Source: Amycolatopsis orientalis DSM 43388 (GTDB lineage: Bacteria > Actinomycetota > Actinomycetes > Mycobacteriales > Pseudonocardiaceae). Taken from it: a stretch of DNA of 64,000 nucleotides. The notes under the pieces were generated by a model. That model made no database searches. It saw only the letters and a program-made list of their open reading frames with translations, and was not told the DNA's origin. Where the stretch lies: assembly GCF_000411975.1 (NCBI RefSeq), contig NZ_ASXG01000079.1:1-64000 (forward strand), given 5' to 3'. How positions within the stretch are numbered: position 1 is the first letter of the stretch; every line of letters begins with the position of its first letter. The position numbers were made by a program, and so were the translations under genes. Positions 41,636 to 50,244 of the stretch are shown here, one piece after another.

Positions 41636-42951
41636 CGCGCCACCCCGGCTGTCCGCGCCGCGAGGCCGGTGATCCGCTGCTCGCCACCGGGCAACGAGGT
41701 CGCGATCCGGTTGTCGAGCGGTTTCGTCCACTGCTCGCCGATCCCGTCCGTCCCCGCCAGCGCACCGACCACCCCGCCGACCGTCGCGGCCGCGGAGTCG
41801 GTGTCCCAGCCAGCCGTGACAGCCAGCGAGATGCTCTGCCCGAAGTCGCCATCGCCGCGAGTCAGGGCATACGCGATCACCGCGGCGTTGTTCAGCACGT
41901 GCACCCAATGCAGGTCGCCGTACCGCGCGTGGATCCGATCGAGCCCGTCCTCGTGCGCAGCGGCTTCCCGCCCAAACCGCACCGCCGCGGCCAATCTGCT
42001 TTCGGGCGGCAGCACGGTTTCCGCCGCATTGAGAACACTGTGGACGGAGTCGCAGACCATCGCCGCCGACGCGAGAGCTGCCGCCCACATCGCGCCGTAG
42101 ATGCCGTTCCGGGTGTGGCTGAGCCGCGCGTCGACCCACGCGAGCCGCGCAGCTCCGCGGACATCACCGGGGGAGACCCAGCCGAAGACGTCGGTCCGGA
42201 TCAACGCGCCGATCCATTCGCGGAACGGGTTGAGGTGCGTCGCGGTCTCCGGCACCGGCCGCGCGTCCAGCAGGTTCCGGTACGCCGCACGCTCGGCGGT
42301 GAACACCCGCCCGGCCGGAAGCTGCTCCAGCCAGAGCTGCGCGACGTCGTCGGTGGCGAACTCGCGGCCGTGCCGTTCCAGCAGCGTCAGCGCGAGGATC
42401 GGGTAGTTGAGGTCGTCGTCCTCCGGCATCCCGGAGATGTTCTCCTCCAAGGAAGTCGGGGCCGACCGCCGGTTCCAGGGCCATCGCGCGGCGACCTCGT
42501 CCGGCAGCCCGACCGCGGTGAACCACCGGTCCAGCGGCCAGCGTCCGGTCGCGCGCAGGATCTCCTCGATGCCCTCGCGCGGGATCTTCTCGACCGGTTT
42601 CCCGAGCAGGCACCCCGCCGCCCGGCCGGTCCACGCGCCGAGCGCGCGGTCCGCGGCGGGCCGGGGGAGGACCGGCGCGGCCGGAAGCAGCGCGACGATC
42701 TCGTCCCACTCGTCCGGCTCGTGCGGCGCGGCCGGGCCGGGGAGCGCGGCCAGTTCGTCCAGCAGCGTCCGGGCCAGCGCCCGCAACGCCGGGGGCGCCG
42801 GCCGCGGTCCTGCCCCGCTCACGGCAGGGACCGGATCGCCGCCGGCGGCGACCCAGCGCTCCCGCACCGAGGTGACGTCCTTGCCCTCCGCGGCGGACTG
42901 GACGAACTCGTGCGCGAGCAGGTCTTCCGGCTGAGCCCAGGTCAGCCTCAT
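41632..42951 (-). CDS. ADP-ribosylglycohydrolase family protein, copy 2
   Basis: 439 aa. An N-terminal ~110-residue extension (MRLTWAQPEDLLAHEFVQSA) precedes the DraG-type fold: GAWTGRAAGCLLGKPVEKI, GMPEDDDLNYPILAL and the C-terminal metal site AGWDTDSAAATVGGVVGA. The N-terminal acidic cluster reads EDDD rather than DDT. The fold hydrolyses N- or O-glycosidic bonds to ribose with two Mg2+ or Mn2+. Different from copy 1 in length and sequence, so the two probably act on different linkages or as partners. ATGA overlaps on both sides. Confidence 0.88.
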   Translation of the reverse strand: MRLTWAQPEDLLAHEFVQSAAEGKDVTSVRERWVAAGGDPVPAVSGAGPRPAPPALRALARTLLDELAALPGPAAPHEPDEWDEIVALLPAAPVLPRPAADRALGAWTGRAAGCLLGKPVEKIPREGIEEILRATGRWPLDRWFTAVGLPDEVAARWPWNRRSAPTSLEENISGMPEDDDLNYPILALTLLERHGREFATDDVAQLWLEQLPAGRVFTAERAAYRNLLDARPVPETATHLNPFREWIGALIRTDVFGWVSPGDVRGAARLAWVDARLSHTRNGIYGAMWAAALASAAMVCDSVHSVLNAAETVLPPESRLAAAVRFGREAAAHEDGLDRIHARYGDLHWVHVLNNAAVIAYALTRGDGDFGQSISLAVTAGWDTDSAAATVGGVVGALAGTDGIGEQWTKPLDNRIATSLPGGEQRITGLAARTAGVAR

Positions 42952-44108
42952 GCCGCGGCCAGCGCGTCGAGAGCGGCGAGCCGTGCCTGGGCGCGCGCCC
43001 GGTCGGCCTGCACGATGTCCGCCGCGGCGGAGGCGAGCAGCCGCCCGGTCTCGCGCAGATCCATCTTGCTGGCCTCGCCGATCGGATCGATCCACTCGTC
43101 CGGCACCGAAGCGGACCCGCCGAGCCCGGCGCAGAGCGCACCCGCCATCGACGCGATCGAATCCGCGTCCCGGCCGTAGTTCACCGAGGCCAGCACCGCG
43201 CCGCGGTAGTCGCCCTGATGGCCGAGCACGAAGCCGAGCGCGGCAGGCAGTTCCTCGATCGCCTTGGTCCGCGACGGCCGCCGCGCGTCCATCGACATCT
43301 GCCGGTACTCCGGCCCGACCGAATCGAACGGTGCGACCACCTCGCGGATCTTCCGCGCCAGCGCACGCTCCTCGTCGTCGGTCTCGGGCGCGGCGTTCCA
43401 CCCCTGGAACGCTTCGGCAACCGCCTGCAGCGCCGCCGAGGTCCCGTCGTGCGAAACCGCGAGCGCGGCCTGCACGATGTCGTCCAGCCCCGCACCCGGC
43501 GCGACCGCAGCGGCGACCATCGCGGCCAGCACCCCGGCGGCCTCCCGGCCGTAGCTCGACTGATGCGGTGCGGTCAGGTCGATCGCCTCGGCGTAGGCGG
43601 CCCGCGGATCGCCCGGGTTCACCACGCCGACCGGCGCGATGTACATCGCCGCACCGCAGTTCACGATGTTGCCGACGCCCGCCTCGCGCGGGTCCGCGTG
43701 CCCGTAGTGCAGCTTCGCGACGATCCACTTCTCGGCGAGGAACACCCGCTGCAGCAGCAGGGCCGTCGACTCCAGCTCCGGCACCCAGCGCGGTTCGCCG
43801 ATCATCAGCGGCACCAGGTCCTCGGCCATCGCGTACGCGTCGAGGTGCGCGCGGCGCTTCGCGTACACCTCCACGATCGCGCGGGTCATCAAGGTGTCGT
43901 CGGTGATGTGCCCGTCGCCCTTGTGGTACGGCGCGATCGGGCGCGCGTCCCGCCAGTTCGGGTACCACGGCGGGACGATCCCGGTCACCCGGCCGCCGTG
44001 GCGCTCCTCGATCTGCTCGGGCGTCCACCCTTCGGTCGCGCCGCCGAGCGCGTCCCCCACCGCCGCGCCGGTGATCACTGCCACCGCGCGGTCCTCCAGC
44101 CAGGTCAC
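42948..44108 (-). CDS. ADP-ribosylglycohydrolase family protein, copy 1
   Basis: 386 aa, GTG start. GAAVGDALGGATEGWTPEQI, the metal-binding HITDDTLMTRAI (DDT near residue 71) and the C-terminal GRDADSIASMAGAL are the conserved metal-site elements of the DraG/ARH fold. The setting beside an ABC sugar importer and a ribokinase argues for a catabolic substrate such as a nucleoside-like riboside rather than ADP-ribosylated protein; this is inference. First gene of the enzyme part of the operon, 91 bp after the binding-protein gene with a hairpin between. Confidence 0.92.
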   Translation of the reverse strand: MTWLEDRAVAVITGAAVGDALGGATEGWTPEQIEERHGGRVTGIVPPWYPNWRDARPIAPYHKGDGHITDDTLMTRAIVEVYAKRRAHLDAYAMAEDLVPLMIGEPRWVPELESTALLLQRVFLAEKWIVAKLHYGHADPREAGVGNIVNCGAAMYIAPVGVVNPGDPRAAYAEAIDLTAPHQSSYGREAAGVLAAMVAAAVAPGAGLDDIVQAALAVSHDGTSAALQAVAEAFQGWNAAPETDDEERALARKIREVVAPFDSVGPEYRQMSMDARRPSRTKAIEELPAALGFVLGHQGDYRGAVLASVNYGRDADSIASMAGALCAGLGGSASVPDEWIDPIGEASKMDLRETGRLLASAAADIVQADRARAQARLAALDALAAA

Positions 44109-44160
44109 CGGCTTGTCCCTTCGTTCCCCGGCGCGGGCATGCCGCCCGCGCCTGTTGTGC

Positions 44161-44194
44161 GCGCCGGGGCCGGAGCGGCGCCCGGCCCCGGCGC
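44161..44194 (-). promoter_or_regulatory. GC-rich hairpin between binding-protein and hydrolase genes
   Basis: Perfect 13-bp arms (44161-44173 and 44182-44194) with an 8-nt loop, just after the binding-protein stop codon. In sugar ABC operons such hairpins often protect the binding-protein mRNA or partially terminate, giving more binding protein than downstream enzymes. Confidence 0.55.
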
Positions 44195-44199
44195 GGCGG

Positions 44200-45480
44200 T
44201 CACTTGGCGACGCTCTTCCAGCCGTCCTTCAGCTGCTGCGCCAGCGTGTTCGCGTCGATCTGGTTCGCCAGGAAGCGCTGGTAGGCGGGCGTCGCGACGG
44301 TGTCCTTCCACTGCGCGTACTTGCCGGCGAACAGATACGGCGCCGAGGTCAGGTACTTGCCCGAGGCCAGGATGGTGCTCCAGCCCTTCTTCGCGCTGAG
44401 CTTCTTGTCGAGCGCTTCGCGAGCGGAGTTGCTCGCCGGGATCAGCGTGTCGGCCTCGTTGAGCGCGGCGAGGTTCTCGGTGCTGGTGAAGTACTCCAGG
44501 AACTTCGCGGCCTGCTCGACGTGCTTGGAGTCCTTGTTGACCGACAGCGTCTGCGGGTTGGCGGCCTGCGCCGGTCCGGCCGGGCCGGCGATCGGCGGCA
44601 GCGCGATCCAGTCCAGGTCCTTCGGCGCGTCCTTCTCGATGTTCGCCGCCTGGTAGGAGCCCTGCACGGTCATCGCGACCTGGCCCGCGTAGAACGGGGC
44701 CAGCGCCTTGCCGCCGGACTGGGTCAGCGTCACCGGCAGGATCGAGTGGTCGGTCGCGTTCATGTCGTGCACCAGCTGCGGCAGCGCCATTTCGCCCTGG
44801 CCGACGCTGATCTGCGCCTGGTCTCCGGTGCCCTCGAAGTACTTGCCGCCGAAGCCCGGGGCCATCGCCACGAACGTCGCGGTCGGGCTCGACAGTCCCC
44901 AGCCGAGGCCGTACTTGCCGTCCTTCGTGGCGGTCTTGGCCAGCTGGCGCAGCTGGTCCCAGGTCATCGTTTCGCCGGTCGGGATCTGCGCGCCGGACTG
45001 CTCCAGCAGTTTCTTGTTCGCGAAGACCATATAGGACTGCAGCTCGGTCGGGTAGGCGACGACCTTGCCGTCCACGGTCACCGAGTCGAGCACGCCCTTC
45101 GGGATGTCCGCGCGCTTCTGCCCGGACAGGTAGGGGGAGAGGTCGGCGAGGTAGCCGTCGGCCGCGAACGGGCCGATCCCGGCGGCCTCGTAGTGCACGA
45201 TGTCCGGCGCGGTGCCCGCGTTGAACTGGGTGATCAGCTTGTCGTAGGCGCTGTCCCACCCGGCCTGCACGACCTTCACCTGGGTGTCGGGATGCGCCTG
45301 GTTCCACGCCCCGACGATCTTGTTCGTGGCGGCGATCGCGGCGGGCTGGTCCGACAGGGACTGGAACGTGAGGGTGACCGGGCCGCCGTCCCCGCCGCCG
45401 CTGTCGCCGCCGCCGCACGCGGCGGCGAGCAGGCTGACGAGGGCGAGGCTGGCGGCGGCTGCCGCGCGTCGTGTCTTCAT
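44200..45480 (-). CDS. ABC transporter extracellular sugar-binding lipoprotein
   Basis: 426 aa. Lipoprotein signal: MKTRRAAAAASLALVSLLAAAC with lipobox LAAAC, then a flexible Gly/Asp/Ser linker. The mature region is a cluster B (MalE/UgpB-type) solute-binding protein (VTLTFQSLSDQPAAIAATNKI, FNAGTAPDIVHYEAAG). ATG at 45480 with GAAAGG upstream. It serves the two permeases encoded just upstream. Ligand unknown; context suggests a riboside or sugar conjugate. Confidence 0.93.
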   Translation of the reverse strand: MKTRRAAAAASLALVSLLAAACGGGDSGGGDGGPVTLTFQSLSDQPAAIAATNKIVGAWNQAHPDTQVKVVQAGWDSAYDKLITQFNAGTAPDIVHYEAAGIGPFAADGYLADLSPYLSGQKRADIPKGVLDSVTVDGKVVAYPTELQSYMVFANKKLLEQSGAQIPTGETMTWDQLRQLAKTATKDGKYGLGWGLSSPTATFVAMAPGFGGKYFEGTGDQAQISVGQGEMALPQLVHDMNATDHSILPVTLTQSGGKALAPFYAGQVAMTVQGSYQAANIEKDAPKDLDWIALPPIAGPAGPAQAANPQTLSVNKDSKHVEQAAKFLEYFTSTENLAALNEADTLIPASNSAREALDKKLSAKKGWSTILASGKYLTSAPYLFAGKYAQWKDTVATPAYQRFLANQIDANTLAQQLKDGWKSVAK

Positions 45481-45518
45481 CGACCGACCTTTCGAAGGGG
45501 TTTCCGATGGGGTGGGGC

Positions 45519-46346
45519 TCATCCCTTCACCGCACCGGCCATGAGGCCGCCGGTGAGTTTCTTCCGCAGGAGGCTGAAGAAGGCGATGCTCGGGATCGCC
45601 GCGAGCACCGCGCCCGCGGCCAGCGGGCCGAGGGCGACCTTGCCCTCGCCGCCGATGAACATGGTGAGCGTGATCGGCAGCGTGTAGTTCTCCGGCGACT
45701 GCAGCAGCACCAGCGCGAAGAAGAACTCGTTCCACGACGACACGAAGCTGAACATCGCCGTCGCGACCACGCCAGGGGCCAGCAGCGGGAAGACGATGGT
45801 GCGCAGCACGGTGAACCGGTTCGCGCCGTCCATCGCGCCGGCCTCCTCGAGATCCACCGGGATCGCCGCGACGTAGCCCTGCAGCATCCACAGCGCGAAC
45901 GGGAGGATGTAGGTGGTGTGCACGAGCGTCAGCCCGACGAGGCTGTCGGCGAGGCCCAGCGTCCGCAGCACGAGGAACAGCGGCAGGATCACCAGCACCA
46001 CCGGAAACACCTGGCTGACCAGGATCCAGGTGACGCCCGCGATGCGCAGCTTGCCCTTGAGCCGGGCCAGCACGTAGGCCGCGGGGACCGAGATCAGGAT
46101 CGCGAGCACGGTGCTGGCCAGCGCGACCAGCAGGCTGTTGAACGCCGAATGCAGCAGGCCCTGCCGGGAGAGCGCTTCGCCGTAGTTGTCCCAATGCCAT
46201 TCGCCCGGGATCAGGTTGACCGACAGCGAGTTCAGCTCCGCCGACGACTTCACCGACGCGGAAATCAGCCACAGCAGCGGGAACCCGAGGAACAGCAGGT
46301 ACAGCACGAGAGCCAGGTACTGCGCGGGGCGCACGGACCAGCGCAT
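45519..46346 (-). CDS. ABC transporter permease, MalG type
   Basis: 275 aa, six membrane helices. The EAA loop reads VDLEEAGAMDGANRFTVLRTIVFPLLAPG at about 165-193, typical of carbohydrate (CUT1) permeases. Starts 3 bp after the MalF-type gene stop. No ATPase gene is in the operon, so a shared MsiK-like ATPase elsewhere is probably used, as in other actinomycetes. Confidence 0.94.
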   Translation of the reverse strand: MRWSVRPAQYLALVLYLLFLGFPLLWLISASVKSSAELNSLSVNLIPGEWHWDNYGEALSRQGLLHSAFNSLLVALASTVLAILISVPAAYVLARLKGKLRIAGVTWILVSQVFPVVLVILPLFLVLRTLGLADSLVGLTLVHTTYILPFALWMLQGYVAAIPVDLEEAGAMDGANRFTVLRTIVFPLLAPGVVATAMFSFVSSWNEFFFALVLLQSPENYTLPITLTMFIGGEGKVALGPLAAGAVLAAIPSIAFFSLLRKKLTGGLMAGAVKG

Positions 46347-46349
46347 CGA

Positions 46350-47303
46350 TCACCGCCCCCTTTCCGGACGGTCGCCGCGGAACTGCGACCGCAGGTAGAT
46401 CGCGAGCAGCGCGACGACCACGATGACGAGGACCAGCCCCATCGCGGCGGCGTAGCCGATTTCGCGGTTCTTGAACGCTTCGAGGTACACGAACAGCACC
46501 GGAACCATCGTTTTGCCGCCCGGGCCGCCCGCGGTGAGCACGTAGACGAGCGAGAACGAATTGAAATTCCAGATGAAATTGAGCGAGGTGATCGAGCTGA
46601 CGATCGGGCGCAGGCTCGGCCAGGTCACCGCGGTGAACCGGCGCCAAGCACCGGCGCCGTCGACCGCGGCGGCCTCGTGCAGTTCGGCCGGGATCTGTTG
46701 CAGCCCAGCGAGCAGCGTCACGGTGGTCTGCGGCATGCCGACCCAGACGCCGACCACGATCACCGCTGGCAGCGCGGTATTGAAATCGCCGAGCCAGTTG
46801 ATTCCGTCCGGCAAGCCGATGCTGCCGAGGAAGGCGTTGAGCGGACCGCCGTTGGCCGAATAAATCATTTGCCACATGATCGCGACGACCACCGGCGGCA
46901 TCGCCCACGGAATGAGCGCGAGCACCCTGGTGAGGCCCTGCAGTTTGAGACCGGAGTTCAGCAGCAGGGCGAGCCCCATCGCGGCGGCCAGTTGCAGGAC
47001 CGTCACGCCGACTGTCCAAATCAGACCGATCCGCAGCGAATCCCAGAACAGCGAGTTCCCGCCGAGGCGGACGAAGTTGTCGATCCCGGCGAAGCCGAAG
47101 TCCGGATGCCGCACCAGCCGGGTGTCGGTGAAGGCCAGCACGACGCCGATCGCCAGCGGGGCCACCGACAGGACCAGGATCGGGATCAGCGACGGCATGA
47201 CCAGCGCGATCGCCTCGCGCCGGCGGGTCCGGGCCTGAGTCGTTCTCCTGGGGCGAGGCGGGGGAGCGGGGACGGCTCGCCGCGCCTGCGTGGCGGTGGT
47301 CAT
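46350..47303 (-). CDS. ABC transporter permease, MalF type
   Basis: 317 aa. A Pro/Arg-rich cytoplasmic N-terminus (about 30 residues) precedes six membrane helices; the EAA loop is PAELHEAAAVDGAGAWRRFTAVTWPSLRP. Partner of the MalG-type permease immediately downstream. Its ATG overlaps the LacI stop by 4 bp (ATGA), tying transporter synthesis to the regulator. Confidence 0.94.
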   Translation of the reverse strand: MTTATQARRAVPAPPPRPRRTTQARTRRREAIALVMPSLIPILVLSVAPLAIGVVLAFTDTRLVRHPDFGFAGIDNFVRLGGNSLFWDSLRIGLIWTVGVTVLQLAAAMGLALLLNSGLKLQGLTRVLALIPWAMPPVVVAIMWQMIYSANGGPLNAFLGSIGLPDGINWLGDFNTALPAVIVVGVWVGMPQTTVTLLAGLQQIPAELHEAAAVDGAGAWRRFTAVTWPSLRPIVSSITSLNFIWNFNSFSLVYVLTAGGPGGKTMVPVLFVYLEAFKNREIGYAAAMGLVLVIVVVALLAIYLRSQFRGDRPERGR

Positions 47304-48337
47304 TCCGCGTCCTCGCCCTTCTGGTCCATTGCGGAGTCCTGAGTGGACTCCCGGACGAACAGCTCGGTCCCGACCGAGATCTGCTGCGCCGGGGCGTCCG
47401 CGTCCTCGGTGAGCCCGAGCATCAGCCGGGCGGCGGCGCGCCCGCGCTCGGCCGAACCGAGGGACACGCTGGTCAGCCGCGGCAGGAAGACCTGCCCGAG
47501 TTCGGTGTCGTCCATCCCGGTGACGGCGACGTCGCGCGGAACGCTGAGCCCCCGTTCGCGGGCGGCGCGGATGGCTCCGATCGCGAGCAGGTCGTTGGCT
47601 GCGACGATCGCGTCCGGCCGTTGTGGACGGTCGAGCAGCTTCCGGGCGGCCTCGATTCCCGCTGCCACCGTGAAGTCGGCCGCCACCTCGACGGCGGTGC
47701 CGGCAGTGAAGTCCTTGGCCGACACCGCCTCGTCGAAACCGCGCTGCCGCGAGGAGCCCGGCGTGGTGTCGAGCGGCCCGTTCAGGAAGCCGATCCGGCG
47801 GCGGCCCAGCGAAACCACGTGCTGCACCGCGGCGCCGATCCCGGCGGCGGAATCGGTGGAGACCGAACTGATCCCCCGGTCGCTCATCGCCCGGCCGATC
47901 ACCACGACCGGCACCGGGGCCTGGCCGATCTGCTCGATCAGCTCGTCGTCGGTGCGCAGCGGGATGACGATCATGCCGTCGACGAACCCGCCGTGCAGGC
48001 TGCGCATGAGCTCGGCGGTCGACGCCGCGGTGTCCCCAGTGGACATCACCACGACCCGATACCCGTGCGGGGCGAGGACTTCGTGGATGCCCCGCATGAT
48101 CTCGACGTAGACCGGGTTGCCGATGTCCGCCACCGCGAACGCGATCTGCGACGTCTTCTTCAGCCGCAGCGACCGCCCGATCGCGTCCGCGCTGTACCCG
48201 AGCTCCGCCGCGGCGGCCCGCACGCGCTCGACCATCGCCTTGCTCGCGCCGGTCCCGTGCAGCGCGCGCGAGGTCGAAGCCAGCGACACGCCGGCGCGCT
48301 CGGCCACCTGGATCAAGGTGGCTCGGGTTGACGTCAT
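47300..48337 (-). CDS. LacI-family transcriptional regulator of the ribosyl/ABC operon
   Basis: 345 aa. HTH at 5-50 (TLIQVAERAGVSLASTSRALHGTG, SKAMVERVRAAAAELGYSAD) and a periplasmic-binding-protein-like sensor domain at about 60-330. First gene of the operon, with SD GGGAGGG before the ATG at 48337. Two perfect LacI-type palindromes lie 46 and 79 bp upstream, so it is expected to repress its own operon until the imported sugar or derivative binds. Confidence 0.95.
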   Translation of the reverse strand: MTSTRATLIQVAERAGVSLASTSRALHGTGASKAMVERVRAAAAELGYSADAIGRSLRLKKTSQIAFAVADIGNPVYVEIMRGIHEVLAPHGYRVVVMSTGDTAASTAELMRSLHGGFVDGMIVIPLRTDDELIEQIGQAPVPVVVIGRAMSDRGISSVSTDSAAGIGAAVQHVVSLGRRRIGFLNGPLDTTPGSSRQRGFDEAVSAKDFTAGTAVEVAADFTVAAGIEAARKLLDRPQRPDAIVAANDLLAIGAIRAARERGLSVPRDVAVTGMDDTELGQVFLPRLTSVSLGSAERGRAAARLMLGLTEDADAPAQQISVGTELFVRESTQDSAMDQKGEDAE

Positions 48338-48382
48338 CGTCCCTCCCAGTCGGACACTGCGGCAGCGGTACGGAAACCGCTG

Positions 48383-48396
48383 TTGGAAACGTTTCC
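48383..48396. promoter_or_regulatory. LacI operator 1
   Basis: Perfect 14-bp palindrome TGGAAACGTTTCCA, extended to 16 bp with flanking T/A. Closest operator to the LacI start codon. Confidence 0.85.
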
Positions 48397-48415
48397 AAGC
48401 TACGTCCTGGATGGT

Positions 48416-48429
48416 TTGGAAACGTTTCC
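48416..48429. promoter_or_regulatory. LacI operator 2
   Basis: Second exact copy of TGGAAACGTTTCCA, centre 33 bp (about three helical turns) from the first, so two dimers could bind on the same face of the DNA. Confidence 0.85.
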
Positions 48430-48534
48430 AGGCGGCGCGCGAATCATGTCACCCGGATGGCGGACGTGTCAACGGAGCGGTCGCGGGGACCGGGATCTGT
48501 GATGTCCGCGTGACGTGCGGGGGTTCGGCGCGGG

Positions 48535-49086
48535 TTAGGCGGAGCGCCAGTCGGCGCGCACGACGTCCGCGGCCGAGGGAGCGCGGTCGGGATCGGTCAG
48601 CCACTGCAGTGCGGTCCCGACCAGCAGCGAGTAGTAGTGCGCGCCGATCGCGTGGACGTCCTCCGTGTCGGCGTCCGGTCCGAGATCGCCGAAAGCGCGG
48701 GCGAGCGCGACGCGGGCCAGCTGCTGGCCTTCCGCGTTGATCTTCCGCACCTTCTCGTCGTGCTGGAGGTAGCTGACGCTCTCGAAGTTCACGAACCAGA
48801 GCTCGCGGTGCTCCTGGATGGACTCGATGATCCGCGCCCAGCGCCGCTCCGGCCCGGCCTTTTCGCCTGCCGGGTCCGAGAGGACGGCGAACAGCATTTC
48901 GCCCCACTCGGTGTTCAAGTCGGACAGAGCCTGCGTGAGCAGCTGCTCCTTCGACCCGAAGTGGTAGTTGATCGACGCCTGGTTGGCCCCGGAGGCGGCG
49001 ACGAGGTCGCGCACCGTCGTGCGCGCGTAACCGGCCTTGAGGAGGCATTCCCGGGCGGCGGTGATCAGGTTCTCGCGATGTCCCAC
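48535..49086 (-). CDS. TetR-family transcriptional regulator
   Basis: 183 aa, GTG start at 49086. HTH at 5-50: LITAARECLLKAGYARTTVRDLVAASGANQASINYHFGSKEQLL. C-terminal helical ligand domain. Divergent from an ABC ATPase/permease pair with a good operator in between, so it probably represses that exporter or resistance system. Confidence 0.92.
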   Translation of the reverse strand: MGHRENLITAARECLLKAGYARTTVRDLVAASGANQASINYHFGSKEQLLTQALSDLNTEWGEMLFAVLSDPAGEKAGPERRWARIIESIQEHRELWFVNFESVSYLQHDEKVRKINAEGQQLARVALARAFGDLGPDADTEDVHAIGAHYYSLLVGTALQWLTDPDRAPSAADVVRADWRSA

Positions 49087-49106
49087 GCGTGCTACCGTAT
49101 CAGGTA

Positions 49107-49129
49107 AACGTTCGTTTTAAACGATCGTT
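49107..49129. promoter_or_regulatory. TetR-type operator
   Basis: Two 11-bp half-sites, AACGTTCGTTT (49107-49117) and AAACGATCGTT (49119-49129), inverted around one base with a single mismatch. Located between the TetR gene and the ABC ATPase gene. AACG/CGTT-rich palindromes are typical TetR targets. Confidence 0.65.
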
Positions 49130-49151
49130 CAGGACACTGGGAGGACTCGAG

Positions 49152-49913
49152 ATGACCGCACCCGCGATCCGCACCCGGCGGCTGCGCTGCCGCTTCGAAG
49201 GAGAAGGCGGCCCGGTCGACGCGCTGCGGGGCGTCGACCTGGACGTCCCGCGCGGTGCCTTCGCCGCGATCATGGGCCCGTCGGGCTCGGGGAAAACGAC
49301 GTTGCTGCACTGTGCTGCCGGGCTGCGCGCCCCGACCGAAGGCACCGTCGAACTGGACGGCGCCGATCTGTCCGCTTTGGACGAACCACGGCTGGCGCAG
49401 CTGCGGCGCCAGCGGATCGGTTTCGTGTTCCAGCAGTTCAACCTGCTGCCCGCGCTGACCGCGGCGGAGAACATCGAACTGCCGTTGCGGCTGGACGGTC
49501 GCCGCCCGGATCCGCAGCGGACCGCCGCGTTGCTGGCGCAGGTCGGCCTGGCACAGCGCGGCGGACACCGGCCGGGCCAGCTCTCCGGCGGACAGCAGCA
49601 GCGCGTGGCGGTGGCCCGAGCGCTGGTGACGGATCCGGAGGTGGTGTTCGCCGACGAACCGACCGGCGCGCTGGACATCCGCAGCGCGCGGGAAGTGCTG
49701 CGCTTGCTGCGTCACCTGGCGGACCGCGGCCAGACGATCGTGATGGTGACCCACGACCCGGTAGCGGCGTCGTATGCCGACGCGGTGCTGTTCCTGGCCG
49801 ACGGTTTGGTGGTCGACCAGCTGTCCCGGCCGACCGCGGCGACGGTGGCCAACCGGATGGCGGTGCTGGTGGAGTCAGCGGAGCGGGCGGCGAACGCGGT
49901 GGGTGCCCGATGA
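49152..49913 (+). CDS. ABC transporter ATP-binding protein, LolD/MacB type
   Basis: 253 aa. Walker [10 protein letters not shown] near residue 40, Q-loop [21 protein letters not shown], signature [15 protein letters not shown], Walker [13 protein letters not shown] and THD switch. This class pairs with FtsX-fold permeases in export of lipids, peptides or antibiotics. ATG at 49152 follows GGGAGGA. Its permease does not follow directly but after 769 bp of repeats, unlike most such pairs. Confidence 0.94.
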   Translation: MTAPAIRTRRLRCRFEGEGGPVDALRGVDLDVPRGAFAAIMGPSGSGKTTLLHCAAGLRAPTEGTVELDGADLSALDEPRLAQLRRQRIGFVFQQFNLLPALTAAENIELPLRLDGRRPDPQRTAALLAQVGLAQRGGHRPGQLSGGQQQRVAVARALVTDPEVVFADEPTGALDIRSAREVLRLLRHLADRGQTIVMVTHDPVAASYADAVLFLADGLVVDQLSRPTAATVANRMAVLVESAERAANAVGAR

Positions 49914-50244
49914 ACCGGCGCACCGGACAGTCCGAAGTGGACTTATGCGGCGGCTGGCTGGCGGGTGCCGCGCGGACGAGCGGTTCGCAAGCTCCGCGGC
50001 GGGTGTGGGCAGTGTGTCCGGGGAGAGACCGGCGTGGAGTAGGTGGCTTGCCGTCGACGGCCGATCGCAGGCGCAGGCGGCTCATCCGGATCGGAGTTGA
50101 GATGGCGGGGCTTGCTGGTGGGGCGGGACTTTCGCCTGGTGGCACGGCGGGTGCTGGTCGAGCCTTCGATGAGGCGTCGACCGGGCGGAGCTTGCTGGCG
50201 CGGGCGCGATCCGCGGGGTGCTTGGCCTGGCGGCGGTACCGCGC

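Noticed and set aside
42948..44108. ADP-ribosylglycohydrolase as part of a toxin/antitoxin or DraT/DraG protein-modification system
   Set aside because: No ADP-ribosyltransferase or nitrogenase gene is in the operon; neighbours are a sugar importer and catabolic enzymes.
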